64,000 nucleotides of DNA. Origin: Pontivivens marinum (GTDB taxonomy: Bacteria > Pseudomonadota > Alphaproteobacteria > Rhodobacterales > Rhodobacteraceae). Shown one piece after another: positions 1 through 8,212 of this stretch; position 1 is the first letter of the stretch; every line of letters begins with the position of its first letter. The notes under the pieces are model-generated. The model made no database searches and was not told the DNA's origin. It worked only from the letters and a program-made list of their open reading frames with translations. The DNA is taken from positions 124,001 through 188,000 of the forward strand of contig NZ_OCTN01000002.1 in NCBI RefSeq assembly GCF_900231835.1. Reading direction: 5' to 3'. The translations under genes were made by a program, and so were the position numbers.

Positions 1-676
1 TCGCGCCGGTAAAGGCGTTGGCGGTGTGGCCGAACATGGATGCTTCGAACAACTCACCCGGTACGGCGGCGCAATTTACCGCGATGAATGGCGCATCGGC
101 ACGGTCGCTGAGGTCGTGCAACGCGCGGGCGACAACCTCCTTACCAGTACCGGTTTCGCCCAGCACCAGAACAGCGGCGCGGGTGTCGGCAACGTCCAGA
201 ATATCCTCACGCAAGGCCGCAATCGCGGGGCTGCGCCCGATCAGCGTGCTGTCCAGCCCTGACAATCGGCCAAGGCGGTCGCGCAGGCGGCGGTTCTCGC
301 GCTTCAGCCCGTCCTGCTCAATCGCGTGGTCCATAGCGGCCAGCAGGCGCGGGGCCTGAAAGGGTTTCTCGATGACGGTATAGGCACCATCCTGCATCGC
401 GGCGACTGCCAGTGGCACATCTGCATGGGCCGATAGCAGGATCACCGGCGGTGGCGCAGGGTAGGCGGTGATTTCACGCAGCAGGGTCAGGCCGTCCATC
501 ACCGGCATGCGGATATCGGTTAGCACAGCGTCAAAGACCTGTGTTTTCAACGTGGCCAGCGCCTGTTTCCCGTCCGAGGCTTCCTCAGGCAAATGACCTG
601 CACGGCGCAACAGGTGCATCAGCGCGCCGCGCATATCGGCGTCGTCATCCACAACAAGGATACGTTTCTGGGTCAT
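1..676 (-). CDS. dctD: DctD-like sigma-54 response regulator (5' part only)
   Basis: Response regulator of a C4-dicarboxylate two-component system, expected to be phosphorylated by the adjacent DctB-like kinase and to activate sigma-54 promoters of uptake genes. The visible 225 residues hold a receiver domain at the N-terminus (acidic pocket VVDDDAD, phospho-Asp in LTDIRMPV, Lys in VIEKPF) followed by the start of an AAA+ domain with Walker A GETGTGKE near residue 175. The gene runs off the left edge of the window, so the rest of the ATPase and the HTH are not seen. The sigma-54 contact loop, normally GAFTGA, reads NAFTGA at residues 220-225. It lies 34 bases behind dctB on the same strand, so they are probably one operon. 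NtrC or another family member is less likely given this partner. Confidence 0.88.
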   Translation of the reverse strand, partial: MTQKRILVVDDDADMRGALMHLLRRAGHLPEEASDGKQALATLKTQVFDAVLTDIRMPVMDGLTLLREITAYPAPPPVILLSAHADVPLAVAAMQDGAYTVIEKPFQAPRLLAAMDHAIEQDGLKRENRRLRDRLGRLSGLDSTLIGRSPAIAALREDILDVADTRAAVLVLGETGTGKEVVARALHDLSDRADAPFIAVNCAAVPGELFEASMFGHTANAFTGA

Positions 677-710
677 CTGGGGGCTCTCCGGCTGCGCGAT
701 ATCTGATGTT

Positions 711-2444
711 TTATGCATCAAGCGTGCCAGTCGGTAGGGTTACAGTAAATTCAGCGCCCGGTCCGTCAACCGGTACGGATCGCAGGGTGCCGCCATGTTC
801 GCGGACAATCGCGGCGGAAATGGCTAGGCCGAGGCCCATACCCTGACCGGATGCCTTGGTGGTGAAAAACGGCTCGAACACCGCATCGGGGCTGCTGAGG
901 CCGTGACCACGATCGCGCACCGTAATCTCAACCTGTTGGGCGGTGCTGCGCAGGGTCAGGTGGATCGGCTGATCGGTGCTGGCATCACGGGCATTGCGCA
1001 GCAGGTTTACCAGCACCTGTTCCAGCCGCGGTGCATCCACTGGCAGGGTAACGGGGTTATCCGGTAGGGTGCAGGTGATCGGAACGGAACTATCGGCGTT
1101 GACCAGCTCCATCGCTGATGTCGCCGTTTCGCGTAGGTCCGTTGGGCTGAGCACAGGGGCCTGTGGGTGGGCAAAGAACCGGAGTTGCCGCACGATCCCC
1201 TGCATTCGTGCGACAAGGCTGGTCAGGCGTGCCAGCAGGGCGGTTGTTTCAGGATCGGTCGTGCCACCGGGCAGGGCTGATGCGCCCAGCCATGTTTGCA
1301 TCGCGGCGATTGGCTGTCCCAACTCATGTGTGACCGAGGCGGAGAGCTGTCCCAGAGCGGCCATGCGGCTGGATCGCTCCAGATCGGCCTGCGCCGCTGC
1401 GAGAGAGAGCTGCGCCTCGCGCCGCTCCGTGATTTCCTCGGCCAAGGCGGCGTTGGCGCGGGCCAGTGAGCGCCGCGCCTGCTGTGATTGCCCCAGTGCG
1501 CGGCGGGTTCTGTGCTGCCGTGTCACCAGAAACAGCGCGAGCGCGGCCAGCATGGCAAAGGCGGCGATGCCCAGCACCAAACGCGCGCGGACCACGATGG
1601 CAGCTTGGGGAGTGACATAATGCAACTCCCAGCCAAGTTGCCCAACGGGTAGGGCAACATGCAGCATGGGTGTGCCGTTGATGTAGACCTGATCCGAAAC
1701 TGCATCAAAATCGGGCAGGGGCAGTAGGGGTTGATTGGCGAATTGGCGGGATTCACGCAGGGCGGCCAGTTCCGCATTCGGCAGCGGACGCACTGCGCGC
1801 CATGTCAGGTTATCCACGCCGCTCAGCACGATAACACCGGCGGCGTTCGAGACGAAAACCTGCTCACCGGATGCGGCCCAGTCGCGGGCGAGCTGCGTCA
1901 GGTCACGCTTTAACGCGATCACCCCCAGTGGTGTGCCGTCCAGCCCCGGCATCGGGTGGGACAAAAAGTAGCCGGGCTGATGTGTGGTGGCGCCGATGGC
2001 AAAGAACGCGCCGGTATCGCCCGCCATCGCATCGTTGAAGTAGGGCCGGAAGGCATAGCTTTGCCCCAGAAAGCTGGTGGGCGTTCCTGCATTGGACGCG
2101 GCTATGGTCATGCCGGTGCTGTCCATCAGGAAAATCGCCTCAAGCCCGGATGTCTGGGTAAAGCGGTTCAGTCGCTCACTGGCCTGTTGGCGGGTTTGCG
2201 CATCGGTCAGGGCGTTGGTTAGCACCGCATCCTCGGACAGGACGGGGGGCAGATGCTCGAACTGTTCCAGCGCGGCGACCAAGGTGCTGCGGTAGAATGC
2301 GCCACGTTGCCGGGCAGAGGATAGCGCCGCGTCGGTGTAATAGCTGCGCGCAGTGATCCAGATCAGGCTGGCCATGATGGTCAGAAAAATTGCCGCCACG
2401 ATCAGAACGGTGGCACGTGTTTTAGTCGGTGCTGTCACGCTCAC
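711..2444 (-). CDS. dctB: DctB-like sensor histidine kinase
   Basis: Membrane histidine kinase of 577 residues that senses C4-dicarboxylates in the periplasm and signals to the DctD-like regulator encoded next. A first membrane segment lies at about residues 10-33 and a second at about 285-308 (hydrophobic LGIAAFAMLAALALFLV). They enclose a periplasmic sensor region of about 250 residues, as expected for a double-PAS (dCache-like) DctB sensor. After a coiled linker come the H-box (VTHELGQPIAAM), the N-box (NLLRNARDAS) and the G-boxes (DRGHGL, GMGLGLAIS). The start is GTG with a GGAGG sequence just upstream. Assignment to DctB rather than another Cache kinase rests on architecture and the dctD neighbour; no dctPQM transporter genes are in the window. 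Confidence 0.85.
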   Translation of the reverse strand: MSVTAPTKTRATVLIVAAIFLTIMASLIWITARSYYTDAALSSARQRGAFYRSTLVAALEQFEHLPPVLSEDAVLTNALTDAQTRQQASERLNRFTQTSGLEAIFLMDSTGMTIAASNAGTPTSFLGQSYAFRPYFNDAMAGDTGAFFAIGATTHQPGYFLSHPMPGLDGTPLGVIALKRDLTQLARDWAASGEQVFVSNAAGVIVLSGVDNLTWRAVRPLPNAELAALRESRQFANQPLLPLPDFDAVSDQVYINGTPMLHVALPVGQLGWELHYVTPQAAIVVRARLVLGIAAFAMLAALALFLVTRQHRTRRALGQSQQARRSLARANAALAEEITERREAQLSLAAAQADLERSSRMAALGQLSASVTHELGQPIAAMQTWLGASALPGGTTDPETTALLARLTSLVARMQGIVRQLRFFAHPQAPVLSPTDLRETATSAMELVNADSSVPITCTLPDNPVTLPVDAPRLEQVLVNLLRNARDASTDQPIHLTLRSTAQQVEITVRDRGHGLSSPDAVFEPFFTTKASGQGMGLGLAISAAIVREHGGTLRSVPVDGPGAEFTVTLPTGTLDA

Positions 2445-2504
2445 ATCGGTCCTCCGTCGCGGGTTAGTGCAATCGGGGGGCCGATGGCGGGTATTGTCAA
2501 GCGA

Positions 2505-4079
2505 TCAGCAGGCCGCCTGACGGATGGCCAGTGCCTGTGCCAAGGTGATGTTGGTCCGCTGGGCCAGTGCCTCATCCGTGTCGGGCATGTCTGAACGGAA
2601 GTGCCCGCCGCGGCTTTCGTGACGTTGCATCGCGGCGGCTGCAATCAGGGTGGCGGCGGTGGTCATGTTCAGAAATGCGCGTGAGGATGGGGCGTGCTCT
2701 GCCTCCAGCGCGGCGATGGTGCGCAGGGCGGTCGCCATGCCCTGCGCCGTGCGAACCACGCCAACGTGGCGATCCATCACTTCGCGTAGGGCGCGCACGG
2801 CCTCATGCGGGTCCTGACGTGGGCCGGGGCCGTAAATCGGGGCGCAAAGGGGGGCGGGGCTGTCCTGTGGTCCGGCCAGGGGAAGCTCGCTGATATCCTC
2901 GGCAATGCGGGCGGCAAAAACAACGGCCTCCAACAGCGAATTCGAGGCGAGGCGATTTGCGCCGTGCAGACCGGTTGCCGAAACCTCACCACAGGCCCAC
3001 AGGCCGGGCAGGGTCGAGCGGCCCCGCGCATCCGTCAAGATACCGCCCATATGGTAGTGCTGCGCGGGGCGCACCGGAATGGGTTGGGTGGCAGGATCGA
3101 TCCCTGCCTCAACGCAATATTGCGCCACGGTCGGGAACTCATCGTAGATTGCGGCACCGACGGCCTGTCGCGTATCGAGGAAAACCTTTTGCCCGCTACT
3201 GACCCGATCATGAATGGCGCGGGCCACGATATCGCGAGGGGCCAGTTCGCCCGCTGGATCAACATCGAACATAAAGCGGTGGCCCGCCTCATCAATCAGG
3301 GTCGCGCCGTGGCCGCGCAGGGCCTCCGTCGCCAGCGGGCATGGATCACGATCAACAGCAATGCCGGTTGGGTGGAATTGCACGAATTCGGTATCTGCGA
3401 TCATCGCGCCGGCACGGGCCGCCATGCCCAGACCCTGACCGCGCACACGGCCCGGATTGGTTGATACGGCATATAAACCACCGATGCCGCCTGTGGCCAA
3501 CAGGACCTCCTGCGCGGAAATGTAGATCGGTGAGGCCATCGGGTCAGCGACTTGACGTGCATAGGCACCGATAACGCGGTCATCCTGCACGGCGAGGTCG
3601 TCAACCACGATCCCCTCCAGCAGCGTGATCGATTGCGTGGCGCGTGCGGTGCGGATCAGTGCGTCCATGATGGCACGGCCCGCCTGATCGCCGGAAACGC
3701 GCACGACGCGGTTGGTGGAATGGGCGGCCTCCTTGGATTGCAGCAGGCGTCCCTCACTGTCGCGGTCAAAGGGGGCACCGTAATCCAGCAGGTCGAAAAT
3801 GCGCGCAGCCCCGTCCGAGGTAACGCCGAGGGCGATTTCCTCATCCACCAGCCCCGCGCCCGCCAGAACAGTATCGCGTGCATGTGCCTCCGCCGTGTCG
3901 CCCAGTCCAACAGCCGCCGCGATGCCGCCCTGTGCCCACGCCGATGATGCGCCGACGCCCACAGGTTCGGGCGACAAAACGGTGCAGGGCCGCGGGCTAA
4001 GCTTTAGCGCGGTGAAAAGTCCGGCAAGGCCAGCGCCGATAATCAGCGTGCCTGATGCTTCGAGGACGTTTTGTGTCAT
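2505..4079 (-). CDS. nadB: L-aspartate oxidase NadB
   Basis: Flavoprotein that oxidises L-aspartate to iminoaspartate, the first step of de novo NAD synthesis; its product is used by NadA. The protein has about 524 residues with an N-terminal FAD-binding Rossmann motif (IIGAGLAGLFTAL) and the fumarate-reductase-type active region (FVQFHPTGI, then EALRGHGA). Near the C-terminus is the helical region expected of this family (EAVRALREVMDRHVGV). The reading frame stays open further upstream, but the ATG at 4079 fits the usual N-terminus, while 4142 would reach into the preceding CAP gene. It follows the CAP-domain gene by 23 bases and nadA beyond it. nadC, often the next gene, is not present downstream. 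Confidence 0.95.
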   Translation of the reverse strand: MTQNVLEASGTLIIGAGLAGLFTALKLSPRPCTVLSPEPVGVGASSAWAQGGIAAAVGLGDTAEAHARDTVLAGAGLVDEEIALGVTSDGAARIFDLLDYGAPFDRDSEGRLLQSKEAAHSTNRVVRVSGDQAGRAIMDALIRTARATQSITLLEGIVVDDLAVQDDRVIGAYARQVADPMASPIYISAQEVLLATGGIGGLYAVSTNPGRVRGQGLGMAARAGAMIADTEFVQFHPTGIAVDRDPCPLATEALRGHGATLIDEAGHRFMFDVDPAGELAPRDIVARAIHDRVSSGQKVFLDTRQAVGAAIYDEFPTVAQYCVEAGIDPATQPIPVRPAQHYHMGGILTDARGRSTLPGLWACGEVSATGLHGANRLASNSLLEAVVFAARIAEDISELPLAGPQDSPAPLCAPIYGPGPRQDPHEAVRALREVMDRHVGVVRTAQGMATALRTIAALEAEHAPSSRAFLNMTTAATLIAAAAMQRHESRGGHFRSDMPDTDEALAQRTNITLAQALAIRQAAC

Positions 4080-4102
4080 GCGCGTGGCTCCACGGCCGGA
4101 AG

Positions 4103-4729
4103 TTATTGGATCAGAACCTGCGTGGCGACGATGCGCCCGCACAAGGTATCTGGCTGGGTGACGGCAAAGCCGGCGCCGTGGCGGGTGATTTTCGGGTCTA
4201 GCAGGTTGCGCCGGTGTGGGGGACTGTCCATCCAGCCAGCGACCAGGGCCTGTGCCGCGCTGTCATAGGTGCGGCGGGCCATTAGGTCTGTATCAGGGCC
4301 GTAGGAAAATGCGCATTGTGCGGCATCCACGATGCTGTATTGGCGGCCCGTTTGGTAATCGACCATGAACGTTTGCCCAAGGTTTTCAGCGACGAGGCTA
4401 AGCGATACGCCCGTTGCCCGCAGCCGGTCCACCAATGTTTCACGCCCAGCAACAGGGGACATGTGGTCAAAAAAGTCGAGCCGCGCCATATCACGCGAAT
4501 GCGCATCCGCTGCCGCATTCAGCGCGGGAATTGCCGCGATGGGGGGCAGGTCATTCGCACAGCGTTCAACATTGACGTAATGTGCCAATGCCAAGCTGAA
4601 CAGCGATCTGTCCTGACTGCCATCACGGGGCAATTCCGCCTGCGCCCTTGGCGTTAGCGGCGCGGTCGGGCAGGCGATGGCCGCGCCAGGCAATGCCAGC
4701 GCGGCGAGCAGGGTCAGAGTCTTGAACAT
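4103..4729 (-). CDS. Secreted CAP-domain protein (YkwD/SCP-like)
   Basis: A 208-residue protein with a clear signal peptide (hydrophobic LTLLAALALPGAAIA followed by C). It carries a CAP/SCP-like domain: the core pattern AADAHSRDMARLDFFDHMSP and the later WMDSPPHRRNLLDP are typical of bacterial YkwD-type proteins. Their biochemical role is mostly unknown. The Cys at the end of the signal sequence could suggest a lipoprotein, but the preceding residues (GAAIAC) are not a classic lipobox. It sits between nadA (8 bases upstream) and nadB (23 bases downstream) and must be cotranscribed with them, with no obvious link to NAD synthesis. Confidence 0.85.
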   Translation of the reverse strand: MFKTLTLLAALALPGAAIACPTAPLTPRAQAELPRDGSQDRSLFSLALAHYVNVERCANDLPPIAAIPALNAAADAHSRDMARLDFFDHMSPVAGRETLVDRLRATGVSLSLVAENLGQTFMVDYQTGRQYSIVDAAQCAFSYGPDTDLMARRTYDSAAQALVAGWMDSPPHRRNLLDPKITRHGAGFAVTQPDTLCGRIVATQVLIQ

Positions 4730-4737
4730 CGGACTTC

Positions 4738-5793
4738 TCAGGAATTGGTGACAGCGATCATCCGCTCAACCGCGCGGCGCGCAGGCTCAATCAGGGCCTC
4801 GTCTACGGTGACTTCCTCACCACCCGAATGCAGTGACCACAGGATGTTTTCCAAGCTGATCCGTTTCATATGCGGGCAGATATTACAGGGGCGGACGAAG
4901 TCTACCTCGGGCGTTTCTGCGGCCACGTTGTCGGACATGGAGCATTCGGTGACCATCACCACCTTGGCCGGTTTATGGGTTTTGACCCATTGGATCATGC
5001 CCGCGGTGGAGCCGGTGAAGTCAGCCTCGGCCACGACATCAGGTGGGCATTCGGGGTGCGCGATAATCGCCACGCCCGGATAGCTATCGCGATAGGCACG
5101 CAATTCCTCGGCGGTGAACTGTTCGTGCACGATGCACGCGCCCTCCCAATACACCACACGCTTGGTGGACTGGTTTGCGATGTTCTGCGCGAGGTATCCA
5201 TCCGGCGTCATGATGACGGTATCGCCTGGCTGTGCCTCAACAATTGCCAAGGCGTTGGACGATGTGCAGCAGATGTCGGAGGCGGCCTTTACCTCGGCTG
5301 TGGTGTTTACATAGCTGACGACCTGCGCGCCGGGGTAATCCGCGCGCATCTTGGCAATATCCGCCGCCGTGATCGACGAGGCCAGCGAGCAGCCCGCGCG
5401 GCTGTCAGGGATCAGCACGGTTTTCTGCGGGTTCAGGATTTTCGACGTTTCCGCCATGAAGTGTACGCCGCATTGGATGATTGTCTGCTGACGAACCTTT
5501 GTCGCCTCAATCGCCAATTGCAGGCTGTCGCCCGCCACATCCGCCACACCGTGAAAGATTTCAGGCGTCATATAGTTATGGGCCAGAACGACCGCGTCCT
5601 TTTCCGCCTTTAGCGCGTTGATCGCCCGCACGTAGGGGGCAAAGCGCATCCAGTCGGGGGCAGGGATCACGTTTTTGACGATCTCGTACCGGTCTGCGGT
5701 GTCACGCATTGCGGCCTCGGACGGTTCCAGATCGTAATGCGCGGCGAGCTCTGCGCGTGCGGCATCGGCTTTGGTCTGTGCGTTGAGGAACAT
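4738..5793 (-). CDS. nadA: Quinolinate synthase NadA
   Basis: Iron-sulfur enzyme that condenses iminoaspartate with dihydroxyacetone phosphate to give quinolinate in de novo NAD synthesis. The 351-residue protein shows [12 protein letters not shown] near the N-terminus and the three conserved cysteine regions expected to hold the 4Fe-4S cluster ([30 protein letters not shown]). The ATG at 5793 is preceded by GGGAGA at good spacing. Earlier in-frame starts near 5832 lie inside a palindrome that looks like an operator and lack a ribosome site, so they were rejected. First gene of the nadA-CAP-nadB run. Confidence 0.95.
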   Translation of the reverse strand: MFLNAQTKADAARAELAAHYDLEPSEAAMRDTADRYEIVKNVIPAPDWMRFAPYVRAINALKAEKDAVVLAHNYMTPEIFHGVADVAGDSLQLAIEATKVRQQTIIQCGVHFMAETSKILNPQKTVLIPDSRAGCSLASSITAADIAKMRADYPGAQVVSYVNTTAEVKAASDICCTSSNALAIVEAQPGDTVIMTPDGYLAQNIANQSTKRVVYWEGACIVHEQFTAEELRAYRDSYPGVAIIAHPECPPDVVAEADFTGSTAGMIQWVKTHKPAKVVMVTECSMSDNVAAETPEVDFVRPCNICPHMKRISLENILWSLHSGGEEVTVDEALIEPARRAVERMIAVTNS

Positions 5794-5813
5794 GGCTGTC
5801 TCCCGCTGAACTA

Positions 5814-5834
5814 ATATACTCATATTGAGCATAT
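5814..5834. promoter_or_regulatory. Palindrome upstream of nadA, likely NAD-repressor operator
   Basis: The half sites TATACTCA and TGAGCATA face each other across a 3-base TAT spacer, with one mismatch between arms and an extra A/T pair outside. The element ends about 20 bases upstream of the nadA start codon, where it would overlap the promoter. Its position and symmetry suggest an operator for a repressor of NAD synthesis, such as the NadQ type known in alphaproteobacteria; the regulator itself is not in the window. Confidence 0.55.
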
Positions 5835-6059
5835 AGGGTGGATCAAAAAACGCGCAAGGCTGCGCGGTTGTTGCAGAACCTGTAGCGGTGTCATTATTTT
5901 GTCAAGGTGGGCAAAACCGCGAATATGCCCCATTGGTCGCTTATGCTGGATAGAGCGACCCGAATAGACCCACGGGCAATCCGGCTTTACGTTATTGCGG
6001 GCTTGTTCGGGCGCGCCTGACAGGTTAGCGCAGGCGCACCTATGATGGAGAGCCGTCAC

Positions 6060-6905
6060 ATGACAGACGAGACCGCAATCGCCTTTGAATTACCGCATGT
6101 TCGTGCGGCAGCAACTGCTGGCGCTATGCCACATGACCGCATCTCCGTGCGCGATTATATGCGCGAGGTTGAGATCGGCGCGTTTCTGTCCGAGCGGGGC
6201 GTGACCCAGCGCATCCGCTTTAACGTCGTGCTGGAGGTCGCAGCCCATGTCGCCGCGCAGGATGATGACGTGGACAAGGTCATCAGCTACGACACCATCA
6301 TCAACGCCATTGAGCAGCAATTGGGCACCGAGCGGATCAACCTGCTGGAAACATTGGCCGAACGTGTGGCGGAGCGGTGCCTGACCGATCGCCGCGCTAT
6401 CCGTGTTTTCGTGCGGATTGAGAAGCTGGACCGCATTCCCGGCGCCCTAGGTGTTGAGATTGTCCGCATGCGCCCCGGTACGGATGCCGCCCCGCTGCGC
6501 CCCGCCATGCAGAGTGAGGAGCAATCGGATTGCCCCGTGCCTGAGGTTGTTTTGGTTGCTGCTCTGGCGGAGGGTTTGCGCGACAACTTGGCTGCCGATA
6601 CGCCCCGCGTGGTGTTTGTGCCCGCCATTCCGGTTGCGATCACCCAAACGGGTGAGGCCGCACGGCGCATTGCGTTGCTTGCCTATGATCAGGGCGCGTG
6701 GGCCTTTGCCGCGAATGATCCGCGCTATACCGTTGTGTCCAGCCGGACGGAGCTGGACTGGGCCCTGCGCCAAGGTTTGATCTGTGTTTGGGCGCCATCC
6801 AAGATTGTTCTGGACGCCACCGACCCACCCGCCGATGATACGCCACAGGTCTTGGCACGCTGGTTCGCGGATTTGGTGGGGGCGGAGGCGCCAACTGAAA
6901 TCTGA
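6060..6905 (+). CDS. folB: Dihydroneopterin aldolase FolB with long C-terminal extension
   Basis: Folate-pathway aldolase that cleaves dihydroneopterin to hydroxymethyl-dihydropterin and glycolaldehyde. Residues of about 20-145 form the FolB fold (ISVRDYMREVEIGAFLSERG, then VISYDTIINAIEQQL and LLETLAERVAERC with the expected catalytic region). The protein has 281 residues, more than double the usual 120. About 135 C-terminal residues form an extra region of unknown role (from VPEVVLVAALAEGL onward). The start at 6060 is preceded by GGAGAG; an ATG at 6042 has no such site. folP, the next enzyme class of the pathway, lies 3.5 kb away on the other strand. Confidence 0.85.
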   Translation: MTDETAIAFELPHVRAAATAGAMPHDRISVRDYMREVEIGAFLSERGVTQRIRFNVVLEVAAHVAAQDDDVDKVISYDTIINAIEQQLGTERINLLETLAERVAERCLTDRRAIRVFVRIEKLDRIPGALGVEIVRMRPGTDAAPLRPAMQSEEQSDCPVPEVVLVAALAEGLRDNLAADTPRVVFVPAIPVAITQTGEAARRIALLAYDQGAWAFAANDPRYTVVSSRTELDWALRQGLICVWAPSKIVLDATDPPADDTPQVLARWFADLVGAEAPTEI

Positions 6906-6917
6906 TTTTTCAGTTGG
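6891..6917 (+). terminator. Hairpin at the end of folB
   Basis: The inverted repeat CCAACTGAAA / TTTCAGTTGG closes a 7-base loop across the folB stop codon. It can stop transcription of folB before the convergent ABC gene. There is only a short T run inside the loop side. Confidence 0.5.
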
Positions 6918-6919
6918 TT

Positions 6920-6947
6920 ACACGTCGAAGTTAATCCTTCGGCGTGT
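6920..6947 (-). terminator. Hairpin at the end of the ABC ATPase gene
   Basis: The arms ACACGTCGAAG and CTTCGGCGTGT pair except for one G-T pair around a 6-base loop. It spans the TAA stop of the minus-strand ABC gene and is the likely end of that transcript, back to back with the folB hairpin. Confidence 0.45.
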
Positions 6948-8055
6948 CCCATGGGTTTGAAACGCGGCTTTGCGTTGCGCAGGGAAACACATGCGCATGA
7001 TCGCGGCGCAGCGACAGCACCAGCGGTGTTCCGACAGGCGGCATAAAGACACCGGGGACCACCGCCTTTAACAGTGATCCGTCATGGTCCATCTCTAGCT
7101 CCACCAGGCTTTGATTGCCCATAAAGCGTGCGCGGATCACGGTGCCGCGTGCCGGTACGCCATGCTCAACGGTGGGGTGGACCGGCGTATCCTTGCGATC
7201 GAAATCGAGGCGGCAATGCTGCGGGCGGAACACGATTTCCACATCCGCGCCATCGACCAAGCCCGGGGTCAGGAACAGGCCGAACGGTGTTTCCGTTTGG
7301 CGATCCTGCACCACGCCATGCACGACATTCACATCCGAGAAGAAGGCGGCGGCCTTCTGGTCCACCGGCTTGGCATAGATGGTATAGGGCGCGCCGATCT
7401 GCACGATGCGGCCATCGCGCATCAATGCGATCTTATCGGCCATGCGCATCGCCTCGTCCGGCTCATGCGTGACCAGCAAAACGGCAGTGCCTTCCTCGCG
7501 CAGGATGTCCAAAGTCCGATCCCGAATGCCGTCACGCAAACGGTTGTCGAGGCCGGAAAACGGCTCATCCATCAGCATAATCGCAGGGCGTGGGGCCAGC
7601 GCACGGGCCAAGGCGACACGTTGCTGTTCACCGCCCGACAACTGGTGTGGAAATTTCGTGCCATAATTGCTGAGGCCAACACGGTCGAGCAATTCGGTCA
7701 CGCGCGCTGCCTTTTCACTGCGCGAACCCTTTAGCCCGAATGCAACATTACGCGCGACATCCAGATGCGGGAACAGTGCGAAATCCTGAAACATCAATCC
7801 GACGGATCGTTGTTCCGGTGGCAGAGAAAAGCTCGCATCTGCAACACGTTCACCGTCGATGTTAACAGTTCCCGCGCTCGGCCCCTCGACCCCTGCGGCC
7901 ATCCGCAGGGTGGTGGATTTACCGCATCCCGATGGGCCAAGAAGGCACGTTACCTCACCCGGGGATAGGGTCAGGCTGAGGTCGCTAACAACACGCACGC
8001 CGTCATAATCACGGCTGAGCTGGGTCATTTCCAATCGCGGGGTGGCAGTGAGCAC
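6931..8055 (-). CDS. ABC transporter ATP-binding protein (FbpC/PotA-like)
   Basis: ATPase subunit of an ABC importer, 374 residues. Walker A is GPSGCGKST near residue 40, the signature is LSGGEQQRVALARAL, Walker B is IMLMDEPFSGLD and the switch His is in LVTHEPDEAM. The C-terminal 130 residues look like the TOBE region of the iron(III), thiamine, sulfate or polyamine importer group. The start is GTG at 8055 after AGGGAT. No permease or binding-protein gene is adjacent, so the substrate cannot be read from context; it may serve permeases encoded elsewhere. Separated by 157 bases from the SDR gene upstream. Confidence 0.85.
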   Translation of the reverse strand: MLTATPRLEMTQLSRDYDGVRVVSDLSLTLSPGEVTCLLGPSGCGKSTTLRMAAGVEGPSAGTVNIDGERVADASFSLPPEQRSVGLMFQDFALFPHLDVARNVAFGLKGSRSEKAARVTELLDRVGLSNYGTKFPHQLSGGEQQRVALARALAPRPAIMLMDEPFSGLDNRLRDGIRDRTLDILREEGTAVLLVTHEPDEAMRMADKIALMRDGRIVQIGAPYTIYAKPVDQKAAAFFSDVNVVHGVVQDRQTETPFGLFLTPGLVDGADVEIVFRPQHCRLDFDRKDTPVHPTVEHGVPARGTVIRARFMGNQSLVELEMDHDGSLLKAVVPGVFMPPVGTPLVLSLRRDHAHVFPCATQSRVSNPWDTPKD

Positions 8056-8171
8056 GCGGTATCCCTAGCATTTCAGTCATGTTCTCAACGCAGATAGCAA
8101 CGTGATCAGGTCGCGGCAACCCTGCGCAGCTGTTCATGAACGCAGCGATACACAATTATCGCATTCACGAA

Positions 8172-8201
8172 ATATCCCCGCCGGAGGCATCCGGCAGGGA
8201 T
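8172..8201. repeat. Dispersed GC-rich hairpin repeat, copy 1
   Basis: Contains AATATCCCCGCCGGAGGCAT, which recurs near 41.48 kb and, reversed, near 32.58 kb. Here the arms ATCCCCGCCGG and CCGGCAGGGAT form an imperfect hairpin. It lies between the SDR gene and the ABC gene, just behind the SDR stop. Confidence 0.6.
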
Positions 8202-8212
8202 TTCATCAGTCA

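Noticed and set aside
4870-5613. 247-codon open frame opposite nadA
   Set aside because: Shadow frame; nadA has the conserved cysteines and correct length.
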